Notes under the pieces: model-generated
The model's database searches: none
What the model saw: the letters and a program-made list of their open reading frames with translations, nothing else
Told to the model about the DNA's origin: nothing
In this document: positions 1-8,464 of the stretch, one piece after another
How the letters are laid out: the number at the start of each line of letters is the position of its first letter
How positions within the stretch are numbered: position 1 is the first letter of the stretch
Made by a program: the position numbers and the translations under genes
Assembly (NCBI GenBank): GCA_025210655.1
Contig: JAOARG010000034.1
Location: forward strand, 1 to 64,000
Origin: Bacillota bacterium
GTDB taxonomy: Bacteria > Bacillota > Clostridia > Peptostreptococcales > Acidaminobacteraceae
DNA length: 64,000 nucleotides
Direction of reading: 5' to 3'

Positions 1-324
1 CAACTATGGAATCCAACATATTGTAGATAAGAATCAACTGTAGGTACTTTTTCAGCGGCTTCCTAAATTACAGGCCACTGAAAAACTCCTATTTGAAATT
101 CTTATACTACAATATGTATCTTTCTTTCAACTATGGAATCCAACATATTGTAGATAAGAATCAACTGTAGGTACTTTTTCATCGGCTTCCTAAATTACAG
201 ACCACTGAAAAAAGTCAATTTTAAAATTCTTATTCCACAATATATCTCTTTCTTTCAACTATAGAACCCAACATATTGTAGATAAAAATCAACTGTAGCT
301 ACTTTTTCACCGGCTTCCTAAATT
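1..324. repeat. Tandem long-hairpin repeat, about 2.5 copies
   Basis: The opening motif CAACTATGGAATCCAACATA recurs at 1, 128 and 256 (with two changes in the third copy), so the period is 127-128 bp. Each full unit folds on itself: the arm at 16-34 is complementary to 98-117 apart from one extra base, and an inner stem pairs 48-55 with 78-85. The third copy keeps only the left half and stops at about 324, directly against the flgE stop codon. More copies may lie to the left of the window. No reading frame is evident. The structure suggests a palindromic mobile or RNA-forming repeat, but the family is not recognised. Confidence 0.85.
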
Positions 325-325
325 G

Positions 326-1687
326 TTACCTTTTTAGATTAATTAAGTCCTGCAACAATTCATCTACAGTCGATATAATTGATGAACTTGCTTGAAAGCC
401 CCTTTGGGCTACAATTAATTCACTATACTCCCTAGATAAATCTACATTTGACATTTCAAGAGTTCCAACACCTATTATTCCAGCACCGCCAACGCCTGGA
501 GGATTACCTCCATCAAAACTTCCTGAGTTTTGAGTAGCTTGATAAATATTATGCCCAGATTTTTCAAGGCCTGATGGATTCGAAAAATTTGCTATACATA
601 AAACTCCAATAGGCTTCTGCTGACCATTGGAATATACCCCCATTATCACCCCGTTAGAATCTACTGAAAAATCAGTAAGTTCCCCTGCTGTATTTCCATC
701 TACATGTGTAGGTAAAACATTACTCTCAGAACCATACATAGTTAATGAAGAAAAATCCATATCTATCTCAAGTGGAGCCGCACCACCACCTGGAGATATT
801 GGAATTGTCGTACTTGTTGGATAATCAGAATCTCCTTCTATTAGATTTCCTTCACTGTCAAATTTCACATATCCCTCACTTGCATCCCCTGTAACAGAAT
901 CTGTTATTGGATTTCCATCTTCCCCAACAGCACGCCAGTAATAAGAAGTTTCCGTTGTGCCTGAAGAGGTTTCCGAATAACACATATAATACTCAACATC
1001 GACCTCATGTACAGCCCCAAGACTATCCACTACAGTCATAGGCATAACATAATCCGGTGTTTCACCATCAGTAATGGCAGTTCCTATATCATTCATAGCA
1101 TCACCTTTTTGAGTTGCACTTGAATTTAGATTGCCAGATATATTTGCCTCCGTAGTTGCATTAGGGGGGATTGTTCTATTAGATTCGCCACCTGATTCAA
1201 AAATATTTATAGGTTCGGGATCACCTGTAGTATCAAATACATATGTTCCATCAGCTTGATCTTCTACATCCTGCCATCCACATACTTGATATCCTTCAGC
1301 AGTAACTAAGTTTCCCGATGCATCAACACCAAAGTTTCCTGCCCTTGTAAAATTGTATTCTCCGCCAGGGCTATGAACTACAAAGTAACCATCTCCACTT
1401 ATTGCTAAATCCGTAGGGTTTCCAGTATACTGCAAACTTCCCATAGTTGTTACAGTACTAACAGAAGCTACTCCTACACCAAGACCTACCTGCATGGGGT
1501 TAACTCCACCAATGTCATCCTGGGGAGCACTTGCTCCATGTATTTCTTGGTTTAGTACATCAGAAAAACTAACAGTCTGATACTTGTATCCAATAGTGTT
1601 TGCATTAGCTATATTATTTGATATTACATCAATCTTCATCTGATTACTGTTCATAGCTGTTACACCAGTGTAAAGGGAAGGCATCAT
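326..1687 (-). CDS. flgE: Flagellar hook protein FlgE
   Basis: This 453-residue protein builds the flagellar hook outside the cell. The N-terminus carries the rod/hook basal-body signature (NNIANANTIGYK at about 24-35), followed by the flgE/F/G-type block ISGDGYFVV near residue 100. The C-terminus ends in the matching helical signature (SNVDLSREYSELIVAQRGFQ region) that packs with the N-terminus in the hook. The start ATG overlaps the flgD stop by one base (TAATG), so the two are translationally coupled. It opens with two Met codons and either could be the start. Only flgD and flgE are visible here, and palindromic repeats follow the stop codon instead of another flagellar gene. Confidence 0.95.
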   Translation of the reverse strand: MMPSLYTGVTAMNSNQMKIDVISNNIANANTIGYKYQTVSFSDVLNQEIHGASAPQDDIGGVNPMQVGLGVGVASVSTVTTMGSLQYTGNPTDLAISGDGYFVVHSPGGEYNFTRAGNFGVDASGNLVTAEGYQVCGWQDVEDQADGTYVFDTTGDPEPINIFESGGESNRTIPPNATTEANISGNLNSSATQKGDAMNDIGTAITDGETPDYVMPMTVVDSLGAVHEVDVEYYMCYSETSSGTTETSYYWRAVGEDGNPITDSVTGDASEGYVKFDSEGNLIEGDSDYPTSTTIPISPGGGAAPLEIDMDFSSLTMYGSESNVLPTHVDGNTAGELTDFSVDSNGVIMGVYSNGQQKPIGVLCIANFSNPSGLEKSGHNIYQATQNSGSFDGGNPPGVGGAGIIGVGTLEMSNVDLSREYSELIVAQRGFQASSSIISTVDELLQDLINLKR

Positions 1688-2139
1688 TATGAAACAACCT
1701 CCTCTTCAACATTCTCACTATTATCTGTTTCATTATTATCTTCTTTAACTTGACTAGCACTCATGACAAGTTGTGAATTATATTGAACCCCACCAACTTC
1801 AACATAATTTACTCCATTCTTTACCGAAACAGTATCAACTACTCCTGTAGTAACCGTTCCATCTCCATTATTAATTGTTACTTCCTTTCCCATAAGACCA
1901 AATGCATACATGGAATTCATAGAACTATTCATACTTTGCATTTCTTCTAGGGCAGAAAACTCAGCCATTTGACTTATAAATTCAGTATTATCCATGGGAT
2001 TCATTGGATCTTGATTTTGAATCTGGGTAATTAATAATTCCATGAAATCTTCTGATCCCAAAGAGTTTGGATCATCATCTGTCTGAACCTTACTTGGTTG
2101 AATAATATAATCATTTGACACCGACGTAATTGCACTCAT
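1687..2139 (-). CDS. flgD: Flagellar hook-capping protein FlgD
   Basis: FlgD is the temporary scaffold on which hook subunits assemble. The 150-residue product has the FlgD N-terminal signature at about 28-70 (DFMELLITQIQNQDPMNPMD, then TEFISQMAEFSALE). It is short and lacks the large C-terminal immunoglobulin-like region of enterobacterial FlgD, as is common in Firmicutes. An AGGAGG site sits 7 bases before the ATG. A terminator at 2297-2326 lies upstream, so flgDE is probably transcribed from a promoter in 2140-2296. I could not assign convincing -35/-10 boxes there. The tail is Glu/Asn rich and probably disordered. Confidence 0.95.
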   Translation of the reverse strand: MSAITSVSNDYIIQPSKVQTDDDPNSLGSEDFMELLITQIQNQDPMNPMDNTEFISQMAEFSALEEMQSMNSSMNSMYAFGLMGKEVTINNGDGTVTTGVVDTVSVKNGVNYVEVGGVQYNSQLVMSASQVKEDNNETDNSENVEEEVVS

Positions 2140-2296
2140 AACAATTCCTCCTAGTATTTGTCTAAGGTCATTGAATCATTCACTAAAATTTCTTTTTCAA
2201 GGACCTAGCATTTTCTTATTTACTAGATTAAGTTCAAATAATGGTAAAAATACCGTACACTGCGGAGGAATTGTGAAAGATTGTGTAAAATTGTAT

Positions 2297-2326
2297 AAAA
2301 AAAGACACTGGACAAACTGTCCAGTG
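2297..2326 (-). terminator. Rho-independent terminator ending the hairpin chain
   Basis: A perfect 9-bp stem (2306-2314 with 2318-2326, loop 2315-2317) is followed on the minus strand by seven T residues (2303 to 2297). A second 9-bp stem (2330-2338 with 2346-2354) sits just before it. Confidence 0.9.
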
Positions 2327-2727
2327 CCTCAGACTGTATACAAACTACAGTCTGGTTGAGCATTATGATGAATCATAACGTTAAGCAGTCATTTCATTCC
2401 TGTGGAGCGATGAATTCATCAATTCATTGTTAAGCAGTAATTCTTCGAATTACATACAAGGTAATTTCCCTTAGGGAAAATACTTATATAAGAAAAGAAC
2501 TTAAACTATTAAAAACGAACCAATTTAATGGCATGACCTTAAAAACCTTGCTACTTCAAGCTTTAAAATTTTCAGCTTGTGTAGCAAGGTTTCCTTGAAC
2601 AGTGTTTAAAAAACACAGCTTAACGTCTATGATAATAGATGCTTAACGGTGCAAATGCACCTGCTTCACATATATTGAGGTTCTCAATATATTGCTTAAC
2701 GAGAGTGTAGACTTTGTCAACACTCTG
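2297..2727 (-). ncRNA. Candidate structured RNA: chain of about twelve hairpins
   Basis: Between the kinase stop codon and flgD no gene is visible, yet almost every base can join a local stem. Stems (plus coordinates): 2702-2708/2720-2726 with an inner GAC/GTC, 2670-2679/2683-2692, 2648-2652/2657-2661, 2626-2630/2635-2639, 2602-2607/2611-2616, 2543-2554/2581-2592 with inner 2557-2562/2574-2579, 2465-2470/2474-2476 plus AAA, 2437-2443/2447-2453, 2408-2416/2421-2429, 2363-2368/2373-2378, 2330-2338/2346-2354 and the terminator stem. On the minus strand GTTAAGC follows several 5' stems (at 2700, 2647 and 2624, with variant GTGAAGC near 2668). The complement GCTTAAC appears on the 3' side (2435, 2386, variant GCTCAAC at 2361). 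The minus strand is favoured because the chain ends in a minus-strand terminator. I do not recognise a known RNA family. Confidence 0.6.
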
Positions 2728-4486
2728 ATAATTCCAAAGAAAAATAAAACTCTACTCCATTATCAATATTCCTAACTCCATAATCCGACCCATGGAGTTC
2801 AAGTATTGTTTTAACTATCGTTAGTCCTAATCCGCTACCTCCAAATTCTCTATTACGGGATTTTTCAGTTCTATAATACCTATCCCATATTTTATCTAAA
2901 TCTTCATCATCTAGAACTACACCGTAGTTTCTCACATATATATATACTAAATTTTCATCAATCTTTGATAGGACTTCTATAGTTTCCCCTTCTGACGAAT
3001 ATCTTATTCCATTACTAACAAAATTGTTTAAGACCTGCTCATATTTCTTAATATCCCCTTTTACCTTTACTTGCTTCACATCTACTATTAACTTTTGATT
3101 TTTCCCTTCAATAGACATTTCAAATTTTTTTAGACTTCTATTGACGAATTCATCCAAATTAAAACTTGTCTCATTCATTTCATAGCTTCCGGTTTCCAGT
3201 TTTGATAACTGAATAGTTTCCAGTACAAGCTCATTCATTTTTTCTATTTCTTCAGAAATAACATCTAAATAATAATCTGGATCTTTTTCATAGGCCTTGT
3301 GTCTAACTACATCCAGAAAACCTGATATTATTCCCAGTGGGGTTTTAAACTCATGGGACATACTTGTAAGTAGATTTCTCATCCTTTCTTCATTCTTTGC
3401 TTTTCTTTCAGCTTCCTTTTCTAGTTCATTCATTGCATGGGATAGATTCGTAGAAATACTATTTAAACTATCTGATAATACGCTTAGTTCATCATCTGTA
3501 TCTATATTAGTCCTCTTCGAAAAATCCAACTCAGAAATTGACTTTGCAGAATCTATGAGAGTTAGAAGAGGCTTGGTTACTTTCTTTGTAAAAAGGAATG
3601 CCAATACAATTATCAGAAGAAACTGAGCTAAAAAAATATAAGTATAATATCCATTGAGAATCACAAATGCATCATGTACATTTGCAAGGGTAAATAGAGC
3701 CATAGAATATATTTTTTTATTTCCTTCTACCTGCACTTCCCTTATAAATGTAATTATTTCAAGACCAGAATCTTCCTCTGTGAATCTGTTTGGCAATACC
3801 TCTTCAATACTTATAGATTTAGAAAAATCATCATTTATGAAATTCATTAACTCCCTAAATAATTTTTCGTGTTGATATGAAAATATCCCAGACTCCCTAA
3901 CAAGAAAATTTTCTTCAATGATTTTTCCTTCAACACTTGCAAACTGCTTTTCTACTTCCTCATAAAATTCTAAAAGCATTTCTCCCTCTTCATTGATATA
4001 AGTATTCTTTGAAGACTTAATCTCAATGGGCATAATATAGCTCGTTCCCTTTATAAGGACCCCTGATACACTGACTTCCTCATTCAACCTCAATTTCCGA
4101 CCAAAATTTCTATAAGATCCCCTTTCATCCACAAGAAAATCTACTATTATTTTATGCTCTATACCACTATCATCCTTTATTAAAATACTGTTGAATGAAT
4201 CAAAAAAGTTTTCATTGAGAATTGTTCCAGTCTCATCAAAAAAAACAATTGCTGACTGATTGTCTTCAGTAAAATCAACTATTGACTGATTTATTTCCTC
4301 ATTGGAAAAATCTTTGGATATAAAATCATCACTAAGTCCAATGAAGTCTCTTTCAACTTTAGACACCTTAGTATTCCAATATACATCTTCTAAGAAAACA
4401 TTTTGAAATAGCATTTGAATAAGCATGATAAAAACAAATATACCTGTTATTGAGAAAAATATTTTCTCTACTATACTGGACTTCAT
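2717..4486 (-). CDS. Sensor histidine kinase
   Basis: This 589-residue membrane kinase pairs with the response regulator directly upstream. TM1 is at about 12-32, an extracytoplasmic sensor region of about 245 residues follows, and TM2 is near 280-300. Then come HAMP (about 301-355), the dimerisation/phosphoacceptor box SMSHEFKTPL with His378, the ATPase N-box around Asn492 and the G-box FGGSGLGLTIVK near 555. The sensor region shows no domain I can name, so the signal is unknown. Its start abuts the regulator stop (TAAATG), so they form an operon. The stop codon lies inside the first stem of the downstream hairpin chain. Confidence 0.93.
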   Translation of the reverse strand: MKSSIVEKIFFSITGIFVFIMLIQMLFQNVFLEDVYWNTKVSKVERDFIGLSDDFISKDFSNEEINQSIVDFTEDNQSAIVFFDETGTILNENFFDSFNSILIKDDSGIEHKIIVDFLVDERGSYRNFGRKLRLNEEVSVSGVLIKGTSYIMPIEIKSSKNTYINEEGEMLLEFYEEVEKQFASVEGKIIEENFLVRESGIFSYQHEKLFRELMNFINDDFSKSISIEEVLPNRFTEEDSGLEIITFIREVQVEGNKKIYSMALFTLANVHDAFVILNGYYTYIFLAQFLLIIVLAFLFTKKVTKPLLTLIDSAKSISELDFSKRTNIDTDDELSVLSDSLNSISTNLSHAMNELEKEAERKAKNEERMRNLLTSMSHEFKTPLGIISGFLDVVRHKAYEKDPDYYLDVISEEIEKMNELVLETIQLSKLETGSYEMNETSFNLDEFVNRSLKKFEMSIEGKNQKLIVDVKQVKVKGDIKKYEQVLNNFVSNGIRYSSEGETIEVLSKIDENLVYIYVRNYGVVLDDEDLDKIWDRYYRTEKSRNREFGGSGLGLTIVKTILELHGSDYGVRNIDNGVEFYFSLELSEC

Positions 4487-5155
4487 TTAAACCACCTCAA
4501 ATTTATATCCTACAGACATTACGGTTGCAATATATTTGGAATAATTTCCTAACTTACTCCTCAATTTTTTGATATGGTTGTCTACAACCCTTGTCTCACC
4601 AACAAAATCATATCCCCATACATTATCTAAAATTTTCTCCCTTGATAATGCAATGCTCTTATTCTTAATTAGATATTCAAGAAGTTCATACTCCTTAGGT
4701 GCTAATTTTAGTGTTTGACCATCTACTTCAACACTTCTTCCTTTAAAATCTATAATTAGTCCTCCGAATTCTTCCCTATTACCGCCACTCTCCATATCAA
4801 TCTTTCCAATTATCCGCTTCACCTTAGCCATTAATATATTTATTTTAAAAGGCTTTGTAACATAATCATCTGCACCAATTTCATATCCTTTTACTTGTTG
4901 ATTTTCCTCTTCAATTGCCGTAAGTATAATTATAGGAACTTGAGAAATCTTCCTAATCTCACTACATACCTGAAAACCATCAATTATGGGCATCATTATA
5001 TCAAGTACTATAAGGTCAATATCCTCAGACTTAAATTTTTCAAGAGCTACCATACCATTCTCAGCCTCAATAACATTGTATCCCTCTCTTCTAAGAAATA
5101 GTGCAATAAACTCTCTCATTCTATTTTCATCTTCAACGACAAGAATATTTTTCAT
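4487..5155 (-). CDS. OmpR-family response regulator
   Basis: This 222-residue transcription regulator has a receiver domain at 1-115 with acidic pocket Glu8/Asp9, phosphoacceptor Asp52 (LIVLDIMMP), Thr79 and Lys101. A winged-helix DNA-binding domain follows at about 128-220 (APKEYELLEYLIKN, then VDNHIKKLRSKLG). It is cotranscribed with the kinase at 2717-4486. Divergent to it is a lipoprotein gene starting 102 bases away, a natural candidate target. The 102-base gap is A+T rich and I saw no clear direct repeats for regulator binding. Confidence 0.95.
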   Translation of the reverse strand: MKNILVVEDENRMREFIALFLRREGYNVIEAENGMVALEKFKSEDIDLIVLDIMMPIIDGFQVCSEIRKISQVPIIILTAIEEENQQVKGYEIGADDYVTKPFKINILMAKVKRIIGKIDMESGGNREEFGGLIIDFKGRSVEVDGQTLKLAPKEYELLEYLIKNKSIALSREKILDNVWGYDFVGETRVVDNHIKKLRSKLGNYSKYIATVMSVGYKFEVV

Positions 5156-5256
5156 ATTGACCTCCTAAATATAATTAAATTTATCTTTATTTTAATAATT
5201 TCATAATGATTTTAATGTATCATATAGACACTAAATTCTACAAGGGGGAGCATATA

Positions 5257-5766
5257 ATGCTTAACATAAGTTTCAAAAAAACTGCACTATGTATTATTTC
5301 AAGTATATTAGTAGTGTCCGCTATAGGATGCACTGTAAATAAAAATGATGTCGTTTCTATACAAACTGATCATCCAGTAGAGGAACAAAACACAGATACT
5401 GAAAAAATAACTATTGTTGATAATAGTTACAATATATCAGTCGCTCTTAGATACAGTAGCACAGATGGAGAGTCCTTTACTGACTTTCAAAAAATAACAA
5501 GCGAAAGTGCCGAAAAAGATATTTCTCAATCATTTATAGGAATGAATTTTACTAAAACTTCTGAATCTTATGATGAAACTAGTCTTAACTACAGAATACT
5601 TCTCAACAACGGCGACAGTGATATTGGTGAAATACGATTTTATGACTTAGATAAAATAATATTTAAAAACGGTGATAAACTATATACATGCGATAAAACT
5701 ACTGATGAACAATCACAACTAATTGAAAATATGGTGACCGCCTTCAAACCAATTATTTTTAACTAA
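5257..5766 (+). CDS. Putative lipoprotein, unknown function
   Basis: The start is placed at ATG 5257, preceded by AAGGGGGAG; longer reading from 5206 has no ribosome site and would bury the signal peptide. The 169-residue product has a lysine-bearing N-terminus, a hydrophobic stretch and a lipobox-like SAIGC with Cys25 as the likely lipidation site. The mature part is rich in Asp, Ser and Thr and ends in a small mixed alpha/beta region (IRFYDLDKIIFKNGDKLY). No family is recognised. It is divergent from the two-component system at 2717-5155 and may be its output or an accessory sensor; this is only inferred from position. Confidence 0.7.
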   Translation: MLNISFKKTALCIISSILVVSAIGCTVNKNDVVSIQTDHPVEEQNTDTEKITIVDNSYNISVALRYSSTDGESFTDFQKITSESAEKDISQSFIGMNFTKTSESYDETSLNYRILLNNGDSDIGEIRFYDLDKIIFKNGDKLYTCDKTTDEQSQLIENMVTAFKPIIFN

Positions 5767-5810
5767 TCTTATAATAAATATATATCCAATATGTATCCTT
5801 TAAATAATAA

Positions 5811-5838
5811 AATCGAGACCAACTTAATGGTCTCGATT
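5811..5838. terminator. Bidirectional terminator
   Basis: A perfect 10-bp stem (5811-5820 with 5829-5838, loop of 8) is flanked by A-rich and T-rich tracts. It separates the lipoprotein gene from the convergent amidase gene. Confidence 0.8.
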
Positions 5839-5844
5839 TATATT

Positions 5845-7428
5845 TTATTTAGGATTTTTCCTATACATGGTTCCTTGTTCATATCCATACGCAAAATTTA
5901 GAAGACTTAAATCCTTACATAATGGTCCAACAAAAGTCACCCCATAAGGTTCCCCATTATCTCTATAGCCAGAAGGCACTGTAACTGCAGGATATCCTGC
6001 TGGTGCATATACTCCAGATAAAGCATTACTCATACTTACTAGGTAATCAATCTTATTTTCTTCTAAAGTTTTGTCTATCCATTCAGATGATATTTCTCTA
6101 TTTCTTTTGACAATACTCTCATATTCATCCTTACTAGTAGAATTTCCTTGTCCTAACTCTAAATAATACTGTCCATAAGGTGCCCTAGTATCATCTATAT
6201 TGTTAAAAGCAATAATTGCTTCTAAATTTTTATGTGGACTTTTTACAGCTGGATTTTGTAAATAATTATTTAAATCATGTTTGATTCCGTAACTTAAAAC
6301 TGTCATCATATCAATACTGTTTAGCTCATCAGACATTTGAATCTCTACCACTTCACAACCTAATCCTTTAAGATCACCTATTACTTTGTTTATTTCATCA
6401 CTTCCATCATTAAGTATTCCAAGTCTTTTCCCTTGTATATAAGACTTATTAAGTTCAATATTCAACTCGTTTTCATCTAATAAATCGTAATTTTGAGATA
6501 AAGGATCATTTTCATCCTTCGATAAACTATATTTAAATACCTTATATACATCTTTAACATTTCGTCCTATATAACCTAAGGTATCCTGTGCTTCAGAAAT
6601 AGGAATTACAAGATCTCTACTTACTAAACCTAATGATGGTTTAATTGCCACAACACTATTTTGACCAGCAGGATAAATTAAAGAACCCGAAGTTTCACTA
6701 CCTATTGTAATTGTTGAAAACCCTAAAGATGCGGCAACTGAAGATCCACTACTTGACCCTCCAACATCATACTTGCCATAAGCATTCTTTGTTTGTCCAC
6801 CAAGAGTTGAAAAACCATTTGATGAAGGCATACTCATAAAATTTGAAAACTCACTTAGGTTTACTTTTCCAAGTATTATAGCACCCTTTTCTTGCAAACT
6901 CTTAACAACAAAAGAACTTCTATCTGTTTTTAACTCCTTAAGAGCATAAGATCCAGCACTGGTATTCATACCTTTAACAGATACATTATCTTTGACAAGT
7001 ATTATGACTCCCGTTAATTCTCTTAAAGCAGCTCCATTTTTTAAGTTCTCATCTTCTTTTCTCGCTTCACGGAGTGCATTTTCATTTAATCTTATTACAC
7101 TATTATATTCTCTATCTAACTTAGAGATTCTTTTACCATAAAAAGACACTAGTTCTTCAATGGATATTTGATTCTTAGAAATCATATTTTGAATTTCCTC
7201 AATGTCTCCATATGGAATAATCTCACTAAGCGCATTATATCTTTTATTAGAAATAGCATTATCAAAATCACTAGTATCAAGATTCAATTTATAGGGTGTA
7301 TCTGGAACCTCATCATACTGAAGTACTATCTGATCACCTACAGACGATTTCATAAAGGCGAACATAGTAGCAATTGCTATAGCAATAATGCCTAAAACTA
7401 TGACTAGTATAATTATAAATTTCTTCAT
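5845..7428 (-). CDS. Membrane-anchored or secreted amidase (amidase signature family)
   Basis: This enzyme should hydrolyse an amide bond with a Ser-cisSer-Lys triad. The start is set at ATG 7428, where GGGGG lies 9 bases upstream; upstream in-frame ATGs lack a site. In the resulting 527-residue protein a hydrophobic segment at about 3-24 looks like a signal anchor. Triad residues are Lys146 (ILVKDNV), Ser226 in GGSSSGSS and nucleophile Ser249 in GSETSGS. The C-terminal APAGYPAVTVPSG motif is typical of the family. Substrate cannot be told; similarity to GatA is only at fold level, and the membrane anchor argues against a role in tRNA amidation. It appears to be a single-gene unit. Confidence 0.88.
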   Translation of the reverse strand: MKKFIIILVIVLGIIAIAIATMFAFMKSSVGDQIVLQYDEVPDTPYKLNLDTSDFDNAISNKRYNALSEIIPYGDIEEIQNMISKNQISIEELVSFYGKRISKLDREYNSVIRLNENALREARKEDENLKNGAALRELTGVIILVKDNVSVKGMNTSAGSYALKELKTDRSSFVVKSLQEKGAIILGKVNLSEFSNFMSMPSSNGFSTLGGQTKNAYGKYDVGGSSSGSSVAASLGFSTITIGSETSGSLIYPAGQNSVVAIKPSLGLVSRDLVIPISEAQDTLGYIGRNVKDVYKVFKYSLSKDENDPLSQNYDLLDENELNIELNKSYIQGKRLGILNDGSDEINKVIGDLKGLGCEVVEIQMSDELNSIDMMTVLSYGIKHDLNNYLQNPAVKSPHKNLEAIIAFNNIDDTRAPYGQYYLELGQGNSTSKDEYESIVKRNREISSEWIDKTLEENKIDYLVSMSNALSGVYAPAGYPAVTVPSGYRDNGEPYGVTFVGPLCKDLSLLNFAYGYEQGTMYRKNPK

Positions 7429-7691
7429 TTTCTTCATCCCCCAATAAATTAATATATCAATATAATATATCCTTAATCTAGTTTTTAAAATCCCTTTAAT
7501 CTTATCTTTATAAAGAGTTAATCTTTTCATAATATAAAAAGAAAAAATCTAACTTAAAAAGCTAAAAAACTATTAAAACTTAAGTAAAGTTTTTACATAT
7601 GTCATTATAAATAAAAATATGTCATCATATTTAAAACAAAATAATTATTTTAAAGTATTATGAGATTATAAAAAAACGAAATGAGGTAATT

Positions 7692-8405
7692 ATGATAAAT
7701 ACTATTTTTTTCGACATTGATGGAACACTTCTTACTATAGATAAGCTGTCATTCCATAAAGAATATAGCAAAAGACTTTGTATGTATTTTTCAGATATGT
7801 GTTCAATAGACACTATGTCTGGGATATTAAAGATTGGGACTATGAATATGATAAAAAATGATGGTTCTAGATCAAATAAAGAGGCATTTACAGAACATTT
7901 ACGAGATATTGTTGGAAATGATACAGATAAGTATCTTGAGCGCTTCGATACTTTTTATATGAATGAATTCAATAAACTTTCTATATTTGGAAAAGAAAAA
8001 GTTCATATGAAAGAAAGTATTGAAATTCTAAAGGAAAAAGGATATAAACTAGCAATAGCTTCTAATCCCATGTTACCACTTGAAGCGATGAAACACAGGG
8101 TAAGATGGTCAGGCATAGATCCAGCAAACTTTGATTTCATATCATCTTTTGAAGATAATAATTCTACAAAAGCAAGCCCACTATTTTATAAAGAAATGAT
8201 TAGTTTTATGGGCAAAGCTTCTGCCGAATGTCTTATGGTAGGAGATGACATTAAGGAAGATATGATTGCTTCAAAAGTTGGAGTAAAGACGTTTTTGATA
8301 AATGAAAAAGATTTATCTAATTCTAAAACTGATGTAACAATCGACTATATTGGTTCCACTGATAAGTTTTTAGATTTTGTAAAAAATCTGCCATCAATAA
8401 TATAA
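7692..8405 (+). CDS. HAD-superfamily hydrolase
   Basis: A 237-residue phosphatase-like protein with motif I FFDIDGTL (Asp8 nucleophile, Asp10 acid/base), motif II near IASNP (about residues 121-125), a Lys in motif III (STKASP region) and motif IV MVGDDIKED. The cap between motifs I and II is helical, as in class I members such as phosphoglycolate-phosphatase-like enzymes. The start has a modest AGG site about 6 bases upstream. It stands alone, convergent with the AraC regulator downstream and sharing a terminator with it. The substrate is unknown. Confidence 0.9.
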   Translation: MINTIFFDIDGTLLTIDKLSFHKEYSKRLCMYFSDMCSIDTMSGILKIGTMNMIKNDGSRSNKEAFTEHLRDIVGNDTDKYLERFDTFYMNEFNKLSIFGKEKVHMKESIEILKEKGYKLAIASNPMLPLEAMKHRVRWSGIDPANFDFISSFEDNNSTKASPLFYKEMISFMGKASAECLMVGDDIKEDMIASKVGVKTFLINEKDLSNSKTDVTIDYIGSTDKFLDFVKNLPSII

Positions 8406-8434
8406 TCTATGAAATTGAGATTTTAAAAGTAAAA

Positions 8435-8464
8435 GCAAGTGAGAATAATAATACACTCACTTGC
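8435..8464. terminator. Shared terminator
   Basis: A 9-bp stem, GCAAGTGAG at 8435-8443 with CTCACTTGC at 8456-8464, overlaps the stop codon of the convergent AraC gene. Confidence 0.7.

Noticed and set aside
1-324. CRISPR array
   Set aside because: Units are about 127 bp, fully similar including their middle, and lack short direct repeats separated by unique spacers.
2171-2359. Plus-strand 62-codon ORF
   Set aside because: It has no ribosome site and runs through the terminator stem.
2355-2700. GTTAAGC and GCTTAAC fit integron attC core patterns (GTTRRRY and RYYYAAC)
   Set aside because: The order is all GTT-type then all AAC-type on one strand, opposite to attC sites; no cassette genes or integrase are present. 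A structured RNA explains the layout better.
2140-2716. Cyclic di-GMP riboswitch upstream of flgD
   Set aside because: None of the recognisable GEMM-I or GEMM-II conserved blocks were found, and the terminator lies before the flgD promoter region, not in a leader.
5845-7428. gatA (tRNA amidotransferase subunit)
   Set aside because: The N-terminal membrane anchor and absence of gatB/gatC nearby argue for a different amidase.
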